Part shown: in pieces, positions 9,031 to 19,905 of the stretch
Layout of the letters: every line of letters begins with the position of its first letter
Numbering within the stretch: position 1 is the first letter of the stretch
Assembly (NCBI GenBank): GCA_041395105.1
Contig: JAWLBB010000010.1
Location: 72,477 to 136,476 of the forward strand
Length of the DNA stretch: 64,000 nt
Direction of reading: 5' to 3'
From: Opitutaceae bacterium
Lineage (GTDB): Bacteria; Verrucomicrobiota; Verrucomicrobiia; Opitutales; Opitutaceae
Notes under the pieces: generated by a model
The model's database searches: none
What the model was told of the DNA's origin: nothing
The model's input: only the letters and a program-made list of their open reading frames with translations
Position numbers and translations under genes: made by a program

Positions 9031-9348
9031 CCGGAGTCGCCAGAGTGCGACACACGGGTTTCACCCGGTGAGAGAGGCTCGATCAAATACTTGCTGCCCC
9101 TCCCGCAATGGCAGACATCAGGGGACCGTGCGTTCCTCTGCTCAAACGACAAGAGGAGCTGATACCAGATCGTTCCCGGATTAGGGAAGTTCGACAAAAC
9201 TTATGCTTGCACGCCATTTGGACATTCCCAAAAAAATAGCCGTGTGAAAGTCGCATCCGGAAGCGATGGAATGGCTTCTGTTTCCTCTCGCCGCCACCCC
9301 GGCTGCGATGACAAATAACCCCAATGAACATCTGAACCTTCAAGATTG
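9031..9348. other. Intergenic region upstream of the PQQ-type propeller gene
   Basis: This 318-bp stretch has no credible gene. Just after the OppF stop is a short GC hairpin (CGGGT, three-base loop, ACCCG at about 9054-9066) without a T-run, a weak terminator candidate. The second half is A+T-richer (around 9190-9240, with a run of seven A) than the rest and probably carries the promoter of the propeller gene, but I could not fix convincing -35 and -10 boxes. Confidence 0.35.
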
Positions 9349-11067
9349 ATGCTTCGAAATACCTCCCGTCTGTTTGTTACGCTGTTTTCCACCATCACCA
9401 TCGGCCTGTCTGCGGCCGAAGAGTCATGGACCCGGCCTTTGCCCTCCGAAGTGACCTGGACCAAGCTCGCTCCAAACGGCAGTCTTGTTGTCGGCTATTC
9501 CAACGGACTCGGTGTTTTCTCACCGTCGGGTGATAACCTCTGGAACCGCGATGACCTGCGTGACCTGGCCCCCTTCAACGTCAACCCCGTCCCGGAGACC
9601 CCATACCTGCTGATCAACGAACACAAGAGCAAGATCCCGCCGAAGGCCCGACTACAGATCATCGATTACACAAGCGGAGAGACTTTCTTCGATTCAGGAG
9701 TGGTTCCCGGCAACAATCTAGGGGCCTACCCGATACCCGGTCGCCCGATCGTCCTTTTCGCGATCGATCGACCGGGTGGCCGTGATATCCAGGAGGGCAC
9801 ATTCCTGGTGGCGTTCAGTCTGGTGGACGGCTCGAAAGTCTGGGAGTGTCGTCTCGGCCGGATGGGTTCGCTGAAACTTCACCAGACTGAGACCGGTGGA
9901 TTCATGCCGAATATGGACCTGAGCGGGCATCCCCTCCCCCTGATTGTTGATGACACGCTCATTCTGACGGGCGAACAGATCATCGCGATTGATCTCGAGG
10001 ACGGTAAGGAGAAATGGCGGTATAAGCTCGGCGCATACGACCCCGGCTTCAAGCTTGCCTACGCCCGACCCGTTCATGCCGATGGCGTCGTCTATGCCAC
10101 CGGCCGGAATTCCGTGGTGGCTCTTGATCTGGCGACCGGGAATGAAATCTGGAAAGGGAAGGCTCCGAAGGGATTGCTGCCGGAGTTGGAGGTGGTCGGC
10201 GACCTGCTCATCGGCCGGATCGGGGGAACTGTCTCAAATGGAAAAACCTATGTCCAGGTCAAGCCGTTCGGAGCTTTCGCCATTGAACGCTCAAGCGGAA
10301 AAGAAACCTGGAGCTGGACCAAGGCCCGCGACTCCATCACGAATCTTCAGATCATCCCGGATCAGGATTTGGTCGTCCTGGCAGACAAGGCGAAACTCTA
10401 TGCGCTGAAAATCAGCGCGAAAGGAAAGCCCGTGCTGGCCTACGAACTCGATCTGGAGTTCCGCCGCCGAATGGGATCCACGGAAGTCGCGGCCAAGGGC
10501 CTCGGAGCAGCTACCGGATTTCTCAGCGGAGGTCTCTCGGGCGGATTGCGTGGCTTGGGCGGCGGCGACCGATCCGACCCCCCTCTGGATATCCGGCAGG
10601 TCGGCGACAACCTGATTGTCCGTGGTCAATACCACCTTCTCGCCCACAACGTCGCTCAGCGCAACAACCCGTGGTCGATCGAGTTTTCCCCACCCGGGAT
10701 GGACAGCTTCGCGCTCGTGGCGATGGGCGCGGTGACTGCGGCCGTCGCCGTCGGCAATGCCGGCTACGGTTACAACAGCGGGAGCTGGGCCCGGAGCGCG
10801 GCTGCGGACTCCACCCTTCGACTCAACGATAGCTTTCAGAAGTCTGTGGCCGAACGCTTCGCTGCCTCGGAGGCTGCGCGGGACGTCGCATTCTTCGTGA
10901 CGGTTGAAGAAAAAGAGCGCTCCCTTGTCGGGATCGACCTGAACACCGGCGAGGAGATCGGTGAGATACCGATGGACGAAAAGGAACCCCAGTTCATGGT
11001 GGATAATTTGACCAACCGGGTCTACCACTTCAGAGACCAGAAGGAGATCATCGCCTACGACTTCTGA
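9349..11067 (+). CDS. Exported PQQ-type beta-propeller repeat protein
   Basis: A 572-aa protein with an N-terminal signal peptide (RLFVTLFSTITIGLSAAE). Repeated blades carry the typical tryptophan motifs SKVWECRLG, GKEKWRYKLG, GNEIWKGKAP and GKETWSWTKA, each preceded by a D-x-x-G turn (AIDLEDG, ALDLATG, GIDLNTG). This is the WD40/PQQ-like fold found in BamB and in quinoprotein dehydrogenases. No catalytic or PQQ-ligand set could be assigned, so it is more likely a periplasmic scaffold or binding protein than a dehydrogenase. Two Gly/Ala-rich hydrophobic stretches interrupt the propeller (about residues 385-410 and 455-480), which is unusual. It stands alone, with a 318-bp upstream gap and a convergent neighbour. 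The start is ATG at 9349. Confidence 0.72.
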   Translation: MLRNTSRLFVTLFSTITIGLSAAEESWTRPLPSEVTWTKLAPNGSLVVGYSNGLGVFSPSGDNLWNRDDLRDLAPFNVNPVPETPYLLINEHKSKIPPKARLQIIDYTSGETFFDSGVVPGNNLGAYPIPGRPIVLFAIDRPGGRDIQEGTFLVAFSLVDGSKVWECRLGRMGSLKLHQTETGGFMPNMDLSGHPLPLIVDDTLILTGEQIIAIDLEDGKEKWRYKLGAYDPGFKLAYARPVHADGVVYATGRNSVVALDLATGNEIWKGKAPKGLLPELEVVGDLLIGRIGGTVSNGKTYVQVKPFGAFAIERSSGKETWSWTKARDSITNLQIIPDQDLVVLADKAKLYALKISAKGKPVLAYELDLEFRRRMGSTEVAAKGLGAATGFLSGGLSGGLRGLGGGDRSDPPLDIRQVGDNLIVRGQYHLLAHNVAQRNNPWSIEFSPPGMDSFALVAMGAVTAAVAVGNAGYGYNSGSWARSAAADSTLRLNDSFQKSVAERFAASEAARDVAFFVTVEEKERSLVGIDLNTGEEIGEIPMDEKEPQFMVDNLTNRVYHFRDQKEIIAYDF

Positions 11068-11193
11068 CACCCTCAACGAATTGCGGAAAAGCGAAGACAG
11101 CCCGATCATTTCGCCCTCGATCGGGGGAGCAACTGGATCCGATTCGGCTCAAGTCTCCAGGCAACCCATCCGTGGAGCGATCCATCGTCCGGA

Positions 11194-11823
11194 TCAGGCG
11201 CTTCCGGTTTCCGAAGGTGAGGATTGCAGCAACCAATCGACCATCTGTGCCAACGCGACCGCCCGGTGACTGATCCGGTTCTTGGCATCCGCATCCAGTT
11301 CGGCAAAACTGACGGAGTGACCGTCCGGCACAAATACCGGATCATAACCGAAGCCACCGTAGCCCGATGGCTCCGCGGCAATCCGGCCATGGCAACGGCC
11401 ATCAAATAAGGCCTCTTCACCATCCGGTCCGAGCAGAATGAGAACGCACCGGAAGTGCGCCGATCTTTCCGCCTCCGGGATCCCCGACAACCGTTCAAGC
11501 AGCAGACGGGTATTGTCGCAGTCGCTCGCATCGGGACCCGCAAATCGCGATGAAATGACCCCTGGAGCTCCCTTCAGGAAATCGACGCACAATCCGCTGT
11601 CGTCGGCCAGAACCCAGGAACCGGCCGGCACGCGATCCGCCAGCGCCCTCGCCTTCTTGCGCGCGTTGCCCGCGAAGCTGCCGGCATCCTCATCGACGTC
11701 CGGCATCCCGCCGATCGCGTCCGCGCCGTTCAAGTCGACGGTCAAACCGGCATCCCGCAAAATGGCCGCCACCTCGCCAAGCTTGTGCCGATTACCCGAG
11801 GCCAAAAACAGCTTCATCAACAT
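11194..11823 (-). CDS. rdgB: XTP/dITP pyrophosphatase (RdgB/HAM1 family)
   Basis: A 209-aa housecleaning enzyme that hydrolyses dITP, XTP and ITP to monophosphates, keeping deaminated purines out of DNA and RNA. The family start LASGNRHKLGEV is intact, as are the metal/substrate motif LADDSGLCVD and the end motif SFAELDADAKNRISHRAVAL. Length is normal. It begins inside the 3' end of ribD on the same strand (overlap about 32 bp), so it is the last gene of an MBL hydrolase-ribD-rdgB operon. ATG at 11817 is an alternative start two codons in. Confidence 0.95.
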   Translation of the reverse strand: MLMKLFLASGNRHKLGEVAAILRDAGLTVDLNGADAIGGMPDVDEDAGSFAGNARKKARALADRVPAGSWVLADDSGLCVDFLKGAPGVISSRFAGPDASDCDNTRLLLERLSGIPEAERSAHFRCVLILLGPDGEEALFDGRCHGRIAAEPSGYGGFGYDPVFVPDGHSVSFAELDADAKNRISHRAVALAQMVDWLLQSSPSETGSA

Positions 11824-12952
11824 TCAATCGTCCCGGATAGACCAGGCGCCCCCGCATCAATTCATCACCATCAAAGGTCTCGTGATGCACATTCTCCAAC
11901 CGGAGTGCCTGTTCCAGCTTTTCTGTTCGCAGGCCGCGCACCACTGCCGGTGCACGGTCGTCCCCGAAAAGGATCGGCGCCCGATAAGAGAAAAGATAGT
12001 CCAGCTGACGCTCGCGAACGATTTCGCTGAGCAGGCGCGGTCCTCCTTCGAAATAGACGCCGACGATCCCTTCGTCCACACACCGCTTGCGGAACTCCAC
12101 CATCGGTACCTGGGTATTGGGCGACGGCAGGATCCAAGCCCGGGCCCCTTCCATTTCGATCCGACGGGCATATCCGGTTCCGGCCTGGTTCGTGGTCACG
12201 ACGACCGTCCGCGTCTTGAATTCGTCCGTATAGATCGTCGGGAGAATCCGCTCCATGGCAGTGCGCAGCAGTCCGTCAAAGACAAACCGGATAGGGCTCC
12301 ACTCCTCCAGTCCGTCGATCCTGGAAGTGAGCCTGGGTTGATCCTTCAGGACAGTACCCGCCCCGATCGCGATGGCCGGGAAGAGCCGCCGCCAGCGCAT
12401 GACGTCCGCCCGGGAACTTTCGCCGGTGATCCACTGGGACTGCCCGGTTCGTGTGGCGATACGCCCGTCAATGGTGGTGGCGATCTTGCCCGCGAAGAGC
12501 GGAAGGCCCTTCGTGATCCAGTGATTGAAGATAAGATTCAGATCCTCGCACTCATCGATAAGCACGCGGGTTTCCACCGTTACCCCATGCGTCTTCAGCC
12601 ACTCGAGACCGGCCCCCGCATGCGCCGGATTCGGATCTGTCGCTCCGACCACCACATGGCGGATGCCCGCCTCGACGATCGCCTCGGTGCAGGGTCCGGT
12701 CCTGCCGGTGGTCGAACAGGGCTCCAGCGTGCAGAAGAGGATGGCGCCCGGATTGGGCAGGCGACCGAGCGCCTTAAGGGCTGCCACTTCGGCATGATGA
12801 CCGCCCGCCTGTTCGTGCCATCCCTCGGCCACGATTTCGCCGTTTTCAACAATGGCCGCGCCCACCATCGGGTTGGGATGGGTCAGTCCCCAGCCCTTTC
12901 GCGCGAGTTCGAGACACCGCGCCATGATGCGCTGCTTTTCCATCGAATTCAT
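11792..12952 (-). CDS. ribD: Bifunctional riboflavin biosynthesis deaminase/reductase
   Basis: A 386-aa two-domain enzyme of riboflavin synthesis. The N-terminal zinc deaminase (about residues 1-150) converts diaminohydroxyphosphoribosylaminopyrimidine; its zinc ligands are seen in GGHHAEVAALKALG and EPCSTTGRTGPC. The C-terminal NADPH reductase (about 155-380) includes ATTIDGRIATRTGQSQWITG and VYFEGGPRLLSEIV. In most RibD proteins the third position of the PC-x-x-x-G-x-x-PC zinc loop is His; here it is Thr (PCSTTG), a conservative family variation that leaves both Cys ligands. It overlaps the upstream MBL gene by 4 bp. No ribE, ribBA or FMN riboswitch is in the window, so the pathway genes are dispersed. 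Confidence 0.95.
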   Translation of the reverse strand: MNSMEKQRIMARCLELARKGWGLTHPNPMVGAAIVENGEIVAEGWHEQAGGHHAEVAALKALGRLPNPGAILFCTLEPCSTTGRTGPCTEAIVEAGIRHVVVGATDPNPAHAGAGLEWLKTHGVTVETRVLIDECEDLNLIFNHWITKGLPLFAGKIATTIDGRIATRTGQSQWITGESSRADVMRWRRLFPAIAIGAGTVLKDQPRLTSRIDGLEEWSPIRFVFDGLLRTAMERILPTIYTDEFKTRTVVVTTNQAGTGYARRIEMEGARAWILPSPNTQVPMVEFRKRCVDEGIVGVYFEGGPRLLSEIVRERQLDYLFSYRAPILFGDDRAPAVVRGLRTEKLEQALRLENVHHETFDGDELMRGRLVYPGRLNVDEAVFGLG

Positions 12953-13584
12953 CGATTGGGTACAAAGGGATTCGACCGGGCTTCGCGGCCAACCGTGGTC
13001 TCCGGACCATGTCCGGGAAGGATTCGGGTCGCCTCCGGGAGGGTGTAAATCCGGCTGCGGATACCCCGGGCCAGTGTATCAAAATCCCCCCCAGGAAGGT
13101 CCGTCCGGCCGATGCTCCCTGCGAAGAGGGCGTCACCGACAAACGCCACGCCCTCTTCGGGCAGGTAAACGAGGATATTTCCCGGGCAATGTCCCGGGAC
13201 GTGGCGGACTTCCCCGGTCTGGCCAAGGATCTCCACCCTGTCGCCCTCTCCGATCACACGATCAATCGTCACGGGATCCACCTGAATACCGGGAGGCAGA
13301 AAAGCCCGCATCAGGCCCGGAGTTTCAATCAAAGGCCGATCCGCCTCATGGGCCAGGACCGAGGCTCCGGCGGCCCGGACCCGGGCCGCATCACCGGTAT
13401 GATCCCAGTGGCCGTGGGTCAGGATCAGGGTGGTCAGACGGCATCCCTCCGCATCGAGGACCGGGCGCACCAAGTCAAGAACGTCGTGCGGGGCATCAAT
13501 GAGGACGGCTTCGCCGCGGACCGAATCGGTCAGGAGGAACGCGTTGGTCCCGATATAGCCCGCCTCAAAGGTGGTGATCTTCAT
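12949..13584 (-). CDS. MBL-fold metallohydrolase (glyoxalase II-like)
   Basis: A 211-aa beta-lactamase-fold hydrolase. The metal-binding signature LTHGHWDHTGDAARV is present (His-x-His-x-Asp-His), followed by the second His in HVPGHCPGNI, the bridging Asp in FVGDALFAGSIGRTD, and the last His in PGHGPETTVG. The GSIGRTDLPGGD segment is typical of the hydroxyacylglutathione hydrolase-like group with thiolester substrates. The enzyme is cytoplasmic and its exact substrate is unknown. The chosen start is ATG at 13584 (MKITTFEAGYIGTNAF); the upstream extension is not conserved. It is the first gene of the operon, coupled to ribD by ATGA. Confidence 0.85.
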   Translation of the reverse strand: MKITTFEAGYIGTNAFLLTDSVRGEAVLIDAPHDVLDLVRPVLDAEGCRLTTLILTHGHWDHTGDAARVRAAGASVLAHEADRPLIETPGLMRAFLPPGIQVDPVTIDRVIGEGDRVEILGQTGEVRHVPGHCPGNILVYLPEEGVAFVGDALFAGSIGRTDLPGGDFDTLARGIRSRIYTLPEATRILPGHGPETTVGREARSNPFVPNR

Positions 13585-13863
13585 GCCACCTCCAGAATGT
13601 CCCGACTGGGAGGGCAGAAGCAACCATTTGATTAGAGAATACAAGAGGCTCGATCGGAGAACGCGGATTCCCACGGAACTCCGGAGTTCTTTGCATCGCC
13701 AAGGGCTTCACGCCTCAATCGGACGGATGAGCGGCAGGTCACGGAGGCGTCAGGCCCCTCCTGCCGACCCGACGGATGACGATAGCAGCACGACCGGATC
13801 CGGCATGATCCGTAAAGTTTTCCCTTTATTTCCGGGGCGCGGATGTCACACACTCCGCCCCTT

Positions 13864-14967
13864 ATGCAGTCGATCAAGTTCGCCGTATTACCTGGAGACG
13901 GGATCGGACCTGAAGTCATGGCTCAGGCCCTGAGGGTTCTCCAACATGTTGCGCCCGATGCCGGTATCGCACTCGAATTTGCCGAGGCCGATGTGGGCGG
14001 TATCGCCATTGACCGGCAGGGTTCCGCCTTGCCCGAGAGCACCCTGGAGGTCTGTCGGGCCCACGACGCCATCCTGTTCGGGTCCGTCGGCGGTCCCAAA
14101 TGGGAGAGCCTGCCTCCCAAGGAACAACCGGAACGGGCCGCCCTCCTCCCTCTGCGCAAGCATTTTTCACTTTTTGCCAACCTGCGGCCCGGCCTGCTTT
14201 ACCCCGAGCTCTCACCGGCCTCGCCCCTCAAGAATGACCGCATACCGGACGGAATCGACATTCTCTGCGTCCGCGAATTGACCGGCGGCCTCTACTTCGG
14301 CCTGCCCAAGGAAACCCGCATCCTTGACAACGGCGATGTCGAAGCCGTCGACACCATGGTTTACCGGCGTTCCGAGATCGAACGCATCACCACGGTGGCG
14401 ATCGAGGCCGCCCGCCGCCGCCAGGGCCGGATTTGCTCGGTCGACAAGGCCAACGTGCTCGAGACCAGTGTCCTCTGGCGCAAGACCGTGACCGACTTCG
14501 TCAGGAAAAACGCCCCGGAACTGAAGCTCTCCCATCTCTACGTGGACAATGCCGCCATGCAACTGGTGCGCGATCCCAACCAGTTCGACGTCATCGTGAC
14601 CGAGAACATGTTCGGCGATATCCTGTCGGACGAGATGGCCGTGGTCTGCGGTTCACTCGGCATGCTTTCATCGGCCAGCCTCGGCAGCGCCATGAACAGT
14701 CACGGGCTCCCCTATGGTCTCTTTGAACCGGCCGGCGGCACCGCCCCGGACATTGCCGGAAAGAACCTCGCCAATCCCTGTGCCCAGATTCTCTCCTCCG
14801 CCCTCATGCTTCGGTTCAGCTTCGGGTTGAACGACCTGGCGGCCCGCATCGAGAAAGCGGTCCGCGACGCTGTGGTTTCCGGAGTCCGCACCGGCGACAT
14901 CGCCTTCGGTGGCCCGGCGGTGGGGACGGTCGAAATGGCCGACGCCGTCATTGCCAACCTGTCCTGA
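13864..14967 (+). CDS. leuB: 3-isopropylmalate dehydrogenase
   Basis: A 367-aa NAD-dependent beta-decarboxylating dehydrogenase of leucine biosynthesis. LeuB-specific features are VLPGDGIGPEVM at the N terminus, ILFGSVGGPKWE, the substrate loop LLPLRKHFSLFANLRPGLL with its arginine, VRELTGGLYFG, the Lys-Tyr pair in DTMVYRRSEIERI and SVDKANVLETS, and TENMFGDILSDE as metal-binding aspartates. The start is ambiguous: ATG at 13864 fits the family N terminus; ATG at 13843 would add seven residues and has a weak G-rich stretch in front. AlaS follows after 29 bp on the same strand. No leuA, leuC or leuD is in the window. Confidence 0.95.
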   Translation: MQSIKFAVLPGDGIGPEVMAQALRVLQHVAPDAGIALEFAEADVGGIAIDRQGSALPESTLEVCRAHDAILFGSVGGPKWESLPPKEQPERAALLPLRKHFSLFANLRPGLLYPELSPASPLKNDRIPDGIDILCVRELTGGLYFGLPKETRILDNGDVEAVDTMVYRRSEIERITTVAIEAARRRQGRICSVDKANVLETSVLWRKTVTDFVRKNAPELKLSHLYVDNAAMQLVRDPNQFDVIVTENMFGDILSDEMAVVCGSLGMLSSASLGSAMNSHGLPYGLFEPAGGTAPDIAGKNLANPCAQILSSALMLRFSFGLNDLAARIEKAVRDAVVSGVRTGDIAFGGPAVGTVEMADAVIANLS

Positions 14968-14996
14968 TCCGTCCACCGGCCAGAACCCTTTCCTCC

Positions 14997-17723
<2,727 letters not shown>

Positions 17724-17739
17724 ATTGGGAAACTGACTG

Positions 17740-18003
17740 ATGGATCTGGAACTGATCATCAATGAGACAGCCGATCAGGCAGACGACATTCTTGCCGAAG
17801 TAACCTCGCGCAAAGAGGCCCGACCCGTCCTCACGGAATACCTGAAGGAGAACCACCCGGAGCTGGATCCCGATGACCGATTGATTGTGATGGCACGGGT
17901 CCTGCAGATCCTCGACGAAGAGGAGTTTTTCGCCACCGGAGCGAATGAGACCGACTCGGTCTGGGGCGAGACCGCCGACGAAGCCGAGGAACCAACCCTT
18001 TGA
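17740..18003 (+). CDS. Small acidic protein of unknown function, downstream of alaS
   Basis: An 87-aa, highly acidic cytoplasmic protein (many Asp and Glu, few basic residues) with no signal peptide, membrane segment or cysteine. It is predicted to be mostly helical (DLELIINETADQADDILAEV, DDRLIVMARVLQILDEEEFF) with a disordered acidic tail. It starts 16 bp after alaS and is probably cotranscribed. I do not recognise the family. Its good codon composition, matching its neighbours, and its tight spacing make it a likely real gene. Confidence 0.6.
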   Translation: MDLELIINETADQADDILAEVTSRKEARPVLTEYLKENHPELDPDDRLIVMARVLQILDEEEFFATGANETDSVWGETADEAEEPTL

Positions 18004-18033
18004 AGGTCGGTCCCGTCAGGTCTCATCCCGGGA

Positions 18034-18711
18034 TTATCCCGCCGACGGTCGCTCGGGATTCCGTTTCGGGGCGGCTGCGGCCCGAATGAAGTGCGCCCAA
18101 CCTTCGTCGTCTCCACTCCGGAAGAATTCGTAGTTCAGATCCATGTAGGCCGCCGCTTCCCGGGCATGGATCTGCTTGGGATCCCGTGTGCGGTAGCGCA
18201 TCATGGCCATGGCTCCGACCAGAAAACCCGCTGCGCCAAATCCGACCGCGAAGAAGTAGGCTCCCGTAACGAAATGGCCCGCCGTCGAATCGACCTGCTC
18301 AATATCTGAAACCTGCTGCAGCCAGACCAGGTCCGCAGCCAGGCCCACTACCATCCCGTAAACGGTACAGGTCACCGGATTGTCGGTGGCGAGAAAGCTT
18401 CTGCGGCGAAAGTGACCGACATTCGGGACGATCCGGGCCAATTGCTCGAGACGGGCATTGGCCGACTCATCGTGGCGCAGCGGGACAAATCGGCGAATAC
18501 CTCGGAAGGCCCGTGAGAAATCGTCGTAAACCCCGACAAACGTCGACCGCCCCTCGAGAACCTCGCGAACCACCGGATTGTCCTGGTTGATCGAAGCGCG
18601 AATGCTCTGCTTCTTTCGCTCGACTATATCGAAACAGACAGTCTCCTTGAATCCCTCGGCCACGCAATGCCGGTCCAGGTCGCGGAAGAGCTGGTATTGA
18701 TTCTCACGCAT
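18034..18711 (-). CDS. Membrane protein of unknown function
   Basis: A 225-aa protein with a soluble N-terminal half (about residues 1-115, many charged residues), then two hydrophobic segments (about 118-136, TVYGMVVGLAADLVWLQQV, and about 145-170, with FAVGFGAAGFLVGAMAMM). A short cytoplasmic tail ends in a basic region (APKRNPERPSAG). It looks like a two-helix inner-membrane hairpin with a larger cytoplasmic domain. I do not recognise a family. It is convergent with the alaS operon (30 bp between stops) and its upstream region abuts the decayed gene fragment. Confidence 0.5.
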   Translation of the reverse strand: MRENQYQLFRDLDRHCVAEGFKETVCFDIVERKKQSIRASINQDNPVVREVLEGRSTFVGVYDDFSRAFRGIRRFVPLRHDESANARLEQLARIVPNVGHFRRRSFLATDNPVTCTVYGMVVGLAADLVWLQQVSDIEQVDSTAGHFVTGAYFFAVGFGAAGFLVGAMAMMRYRTRDPKQIHAREAAAYMDLNYEFFRSGDDEGWAHFIRAAAAPKRNPERPSAG

Positions 18712-18786
18712 CTGACCTGAGTATCAGCGTTCTGCTCCGGAAATGGCGAACCAAATCCACGGGATAGAATCGGACGGTGACTGCCC

Positions 18787-19461
18787 TCACCGATCAGACC
18801 CCGGCTCGAACGGGAATGCCCCCGGCCGGGCGAATCCCTGCTCAAGTTCGGTCACGTCCGAGGCATCCTGCCAGTCGTTGTTTGACGCGATGGATGTCGA
18901 GACACCGCCCGGGAATAGACCGAGCTTGGGGTCGACCAGAAACCCCTGCACATTGAACGGAGATTCCAGCCGCGGCCCCATGGCCCGCACCAGCAGCGAC
19001 TTGCTTTCTGTCCCCCTCATCACGAATCCGGTGATAAGGATCTTGTTCCCGGTGAGCGCATCACCCCGGTTGGAAATGTTGGACAGCCGCCCTCGGGCGA
19101 TCACCGAGACGCGTAGGGAATCCAACCATACAAAACTGTCCATGGCCGCATTGTCGTCGGCAAGTGATATCGACAATGAGGCCGCCGGCTCACTGATGCC
19201 CACCTCCACGATGCCGCTGTACCAACCCTCGCCTTTCGCGATATTGGGAACGATCACGGCCGTGGACAAACCACCCAGACTGCCGTCGCCGGTCACCTCA
19301 AGGATCACGCTTGAAGATGCATTATTCTTCGGGCCGACCGTCGCCGGATCCTCACCCAGGTGAGTCGTGATGCGCAATCGATCCAGGGAACCGGATCCTT
19401 CCACCAGCGACAGCCCTCCGAGAAAGAAATCGAACCGGATACCACCGATGAAACTCGGGAT
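18787..19461 (-). pseudogene. Remnant of a large exported protein, C-terminal domain
   Basis: The open frame from 19461 to 18787 carries sequence typical of the C-terminal region of large exported verrucomicrobial proteins: VWLDSLRVSVIARGRLSNIS, NRGDALTGNKILITGFVMRG, KSLLVRAMGPRLESPFNVQGFLVDP and IASNNDWQDASDVTELEQGFARPGAF. It has no good start codon. The frame stays open above the first GTG (19404), through a beta-like stretch (FDFFLGGLSLVEGSGSLD), to a stop at 19462. It also ends early: right after GAFPFEPGSDR, where family members usually continue for about 40 more residues, with no continuation found in the other frames. No signal peptide is present. I therefore read it as a double-truncated relic, not a functional gene. 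Confidence 0.6.
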
Positions 19462-19464
19462 TCA

Positions 19465-19905
19465 AAACAGAAATCACCCCTGTTTCATAAAGGGAATTCT
19501 GATGGAGGATCTGTCGAAAGACGAGCGCAATTCTCGCTGGAAGCTACTCTAATATATTCTATTGCATGCACTTAAAAAAACTCCACGAAGACCCTTTCCG
19601 CATGCCATCTCCGTGACGACGCGGTCGGGCCGCCGGGTAGCCAGATGCGGTCCGAGTCCTTCCTTTCGTCTCCGAATCTCTCCACGGCGCTGCCGGAATC
19701 CTTCCCCTGAGGCGGGCTTTCCTGTCTTGCGAATGGGTCGGCCAATGCACCGGAGTCGAAACAACAGGGGATGGGATTGTCTCAACCCGCCGAATCGGGA
19801 GGTTCTTTCTCGCGTCAACCACTGCGCAGGCTCGACAAATTCGAGACTTGGCCTGTCAATCAGCCGACCCGTCCATCTGCCCTCGTCTGATCTGTCCCGT
19901 CCCAA
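19465..19905. other. 440-bp non-coding gap before the sugar transporter
   Basis: This is the largest gap without a repeat. It separates the gene relic (minus strand) from the carbohydrate ABC transporter (plus strand). Short frames on both strands here lack codon structure and family similarity. One local A+T-rich island (about 19545-19585, containing CTAATATATTCTATT) stands out from the G+C-rich surroundings and may hold a promoter. It may also contain decayed upstream parts of the relic. I see no operator palindrome and no regulator gene nearby. Confidence 0.35.

Noticed and set aside
11438..13048. 536-aa open frame opposite ribD
   Set aside because: Shadow of ribD and rdgB; the minus-strand proteins are unmistakable.
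19549..19905. Short open frames in the gap before the sugar transporter
   Set aside because: No start context, domain or codon pattern; both strands are equally open, as expected for G+C-rich DNA.
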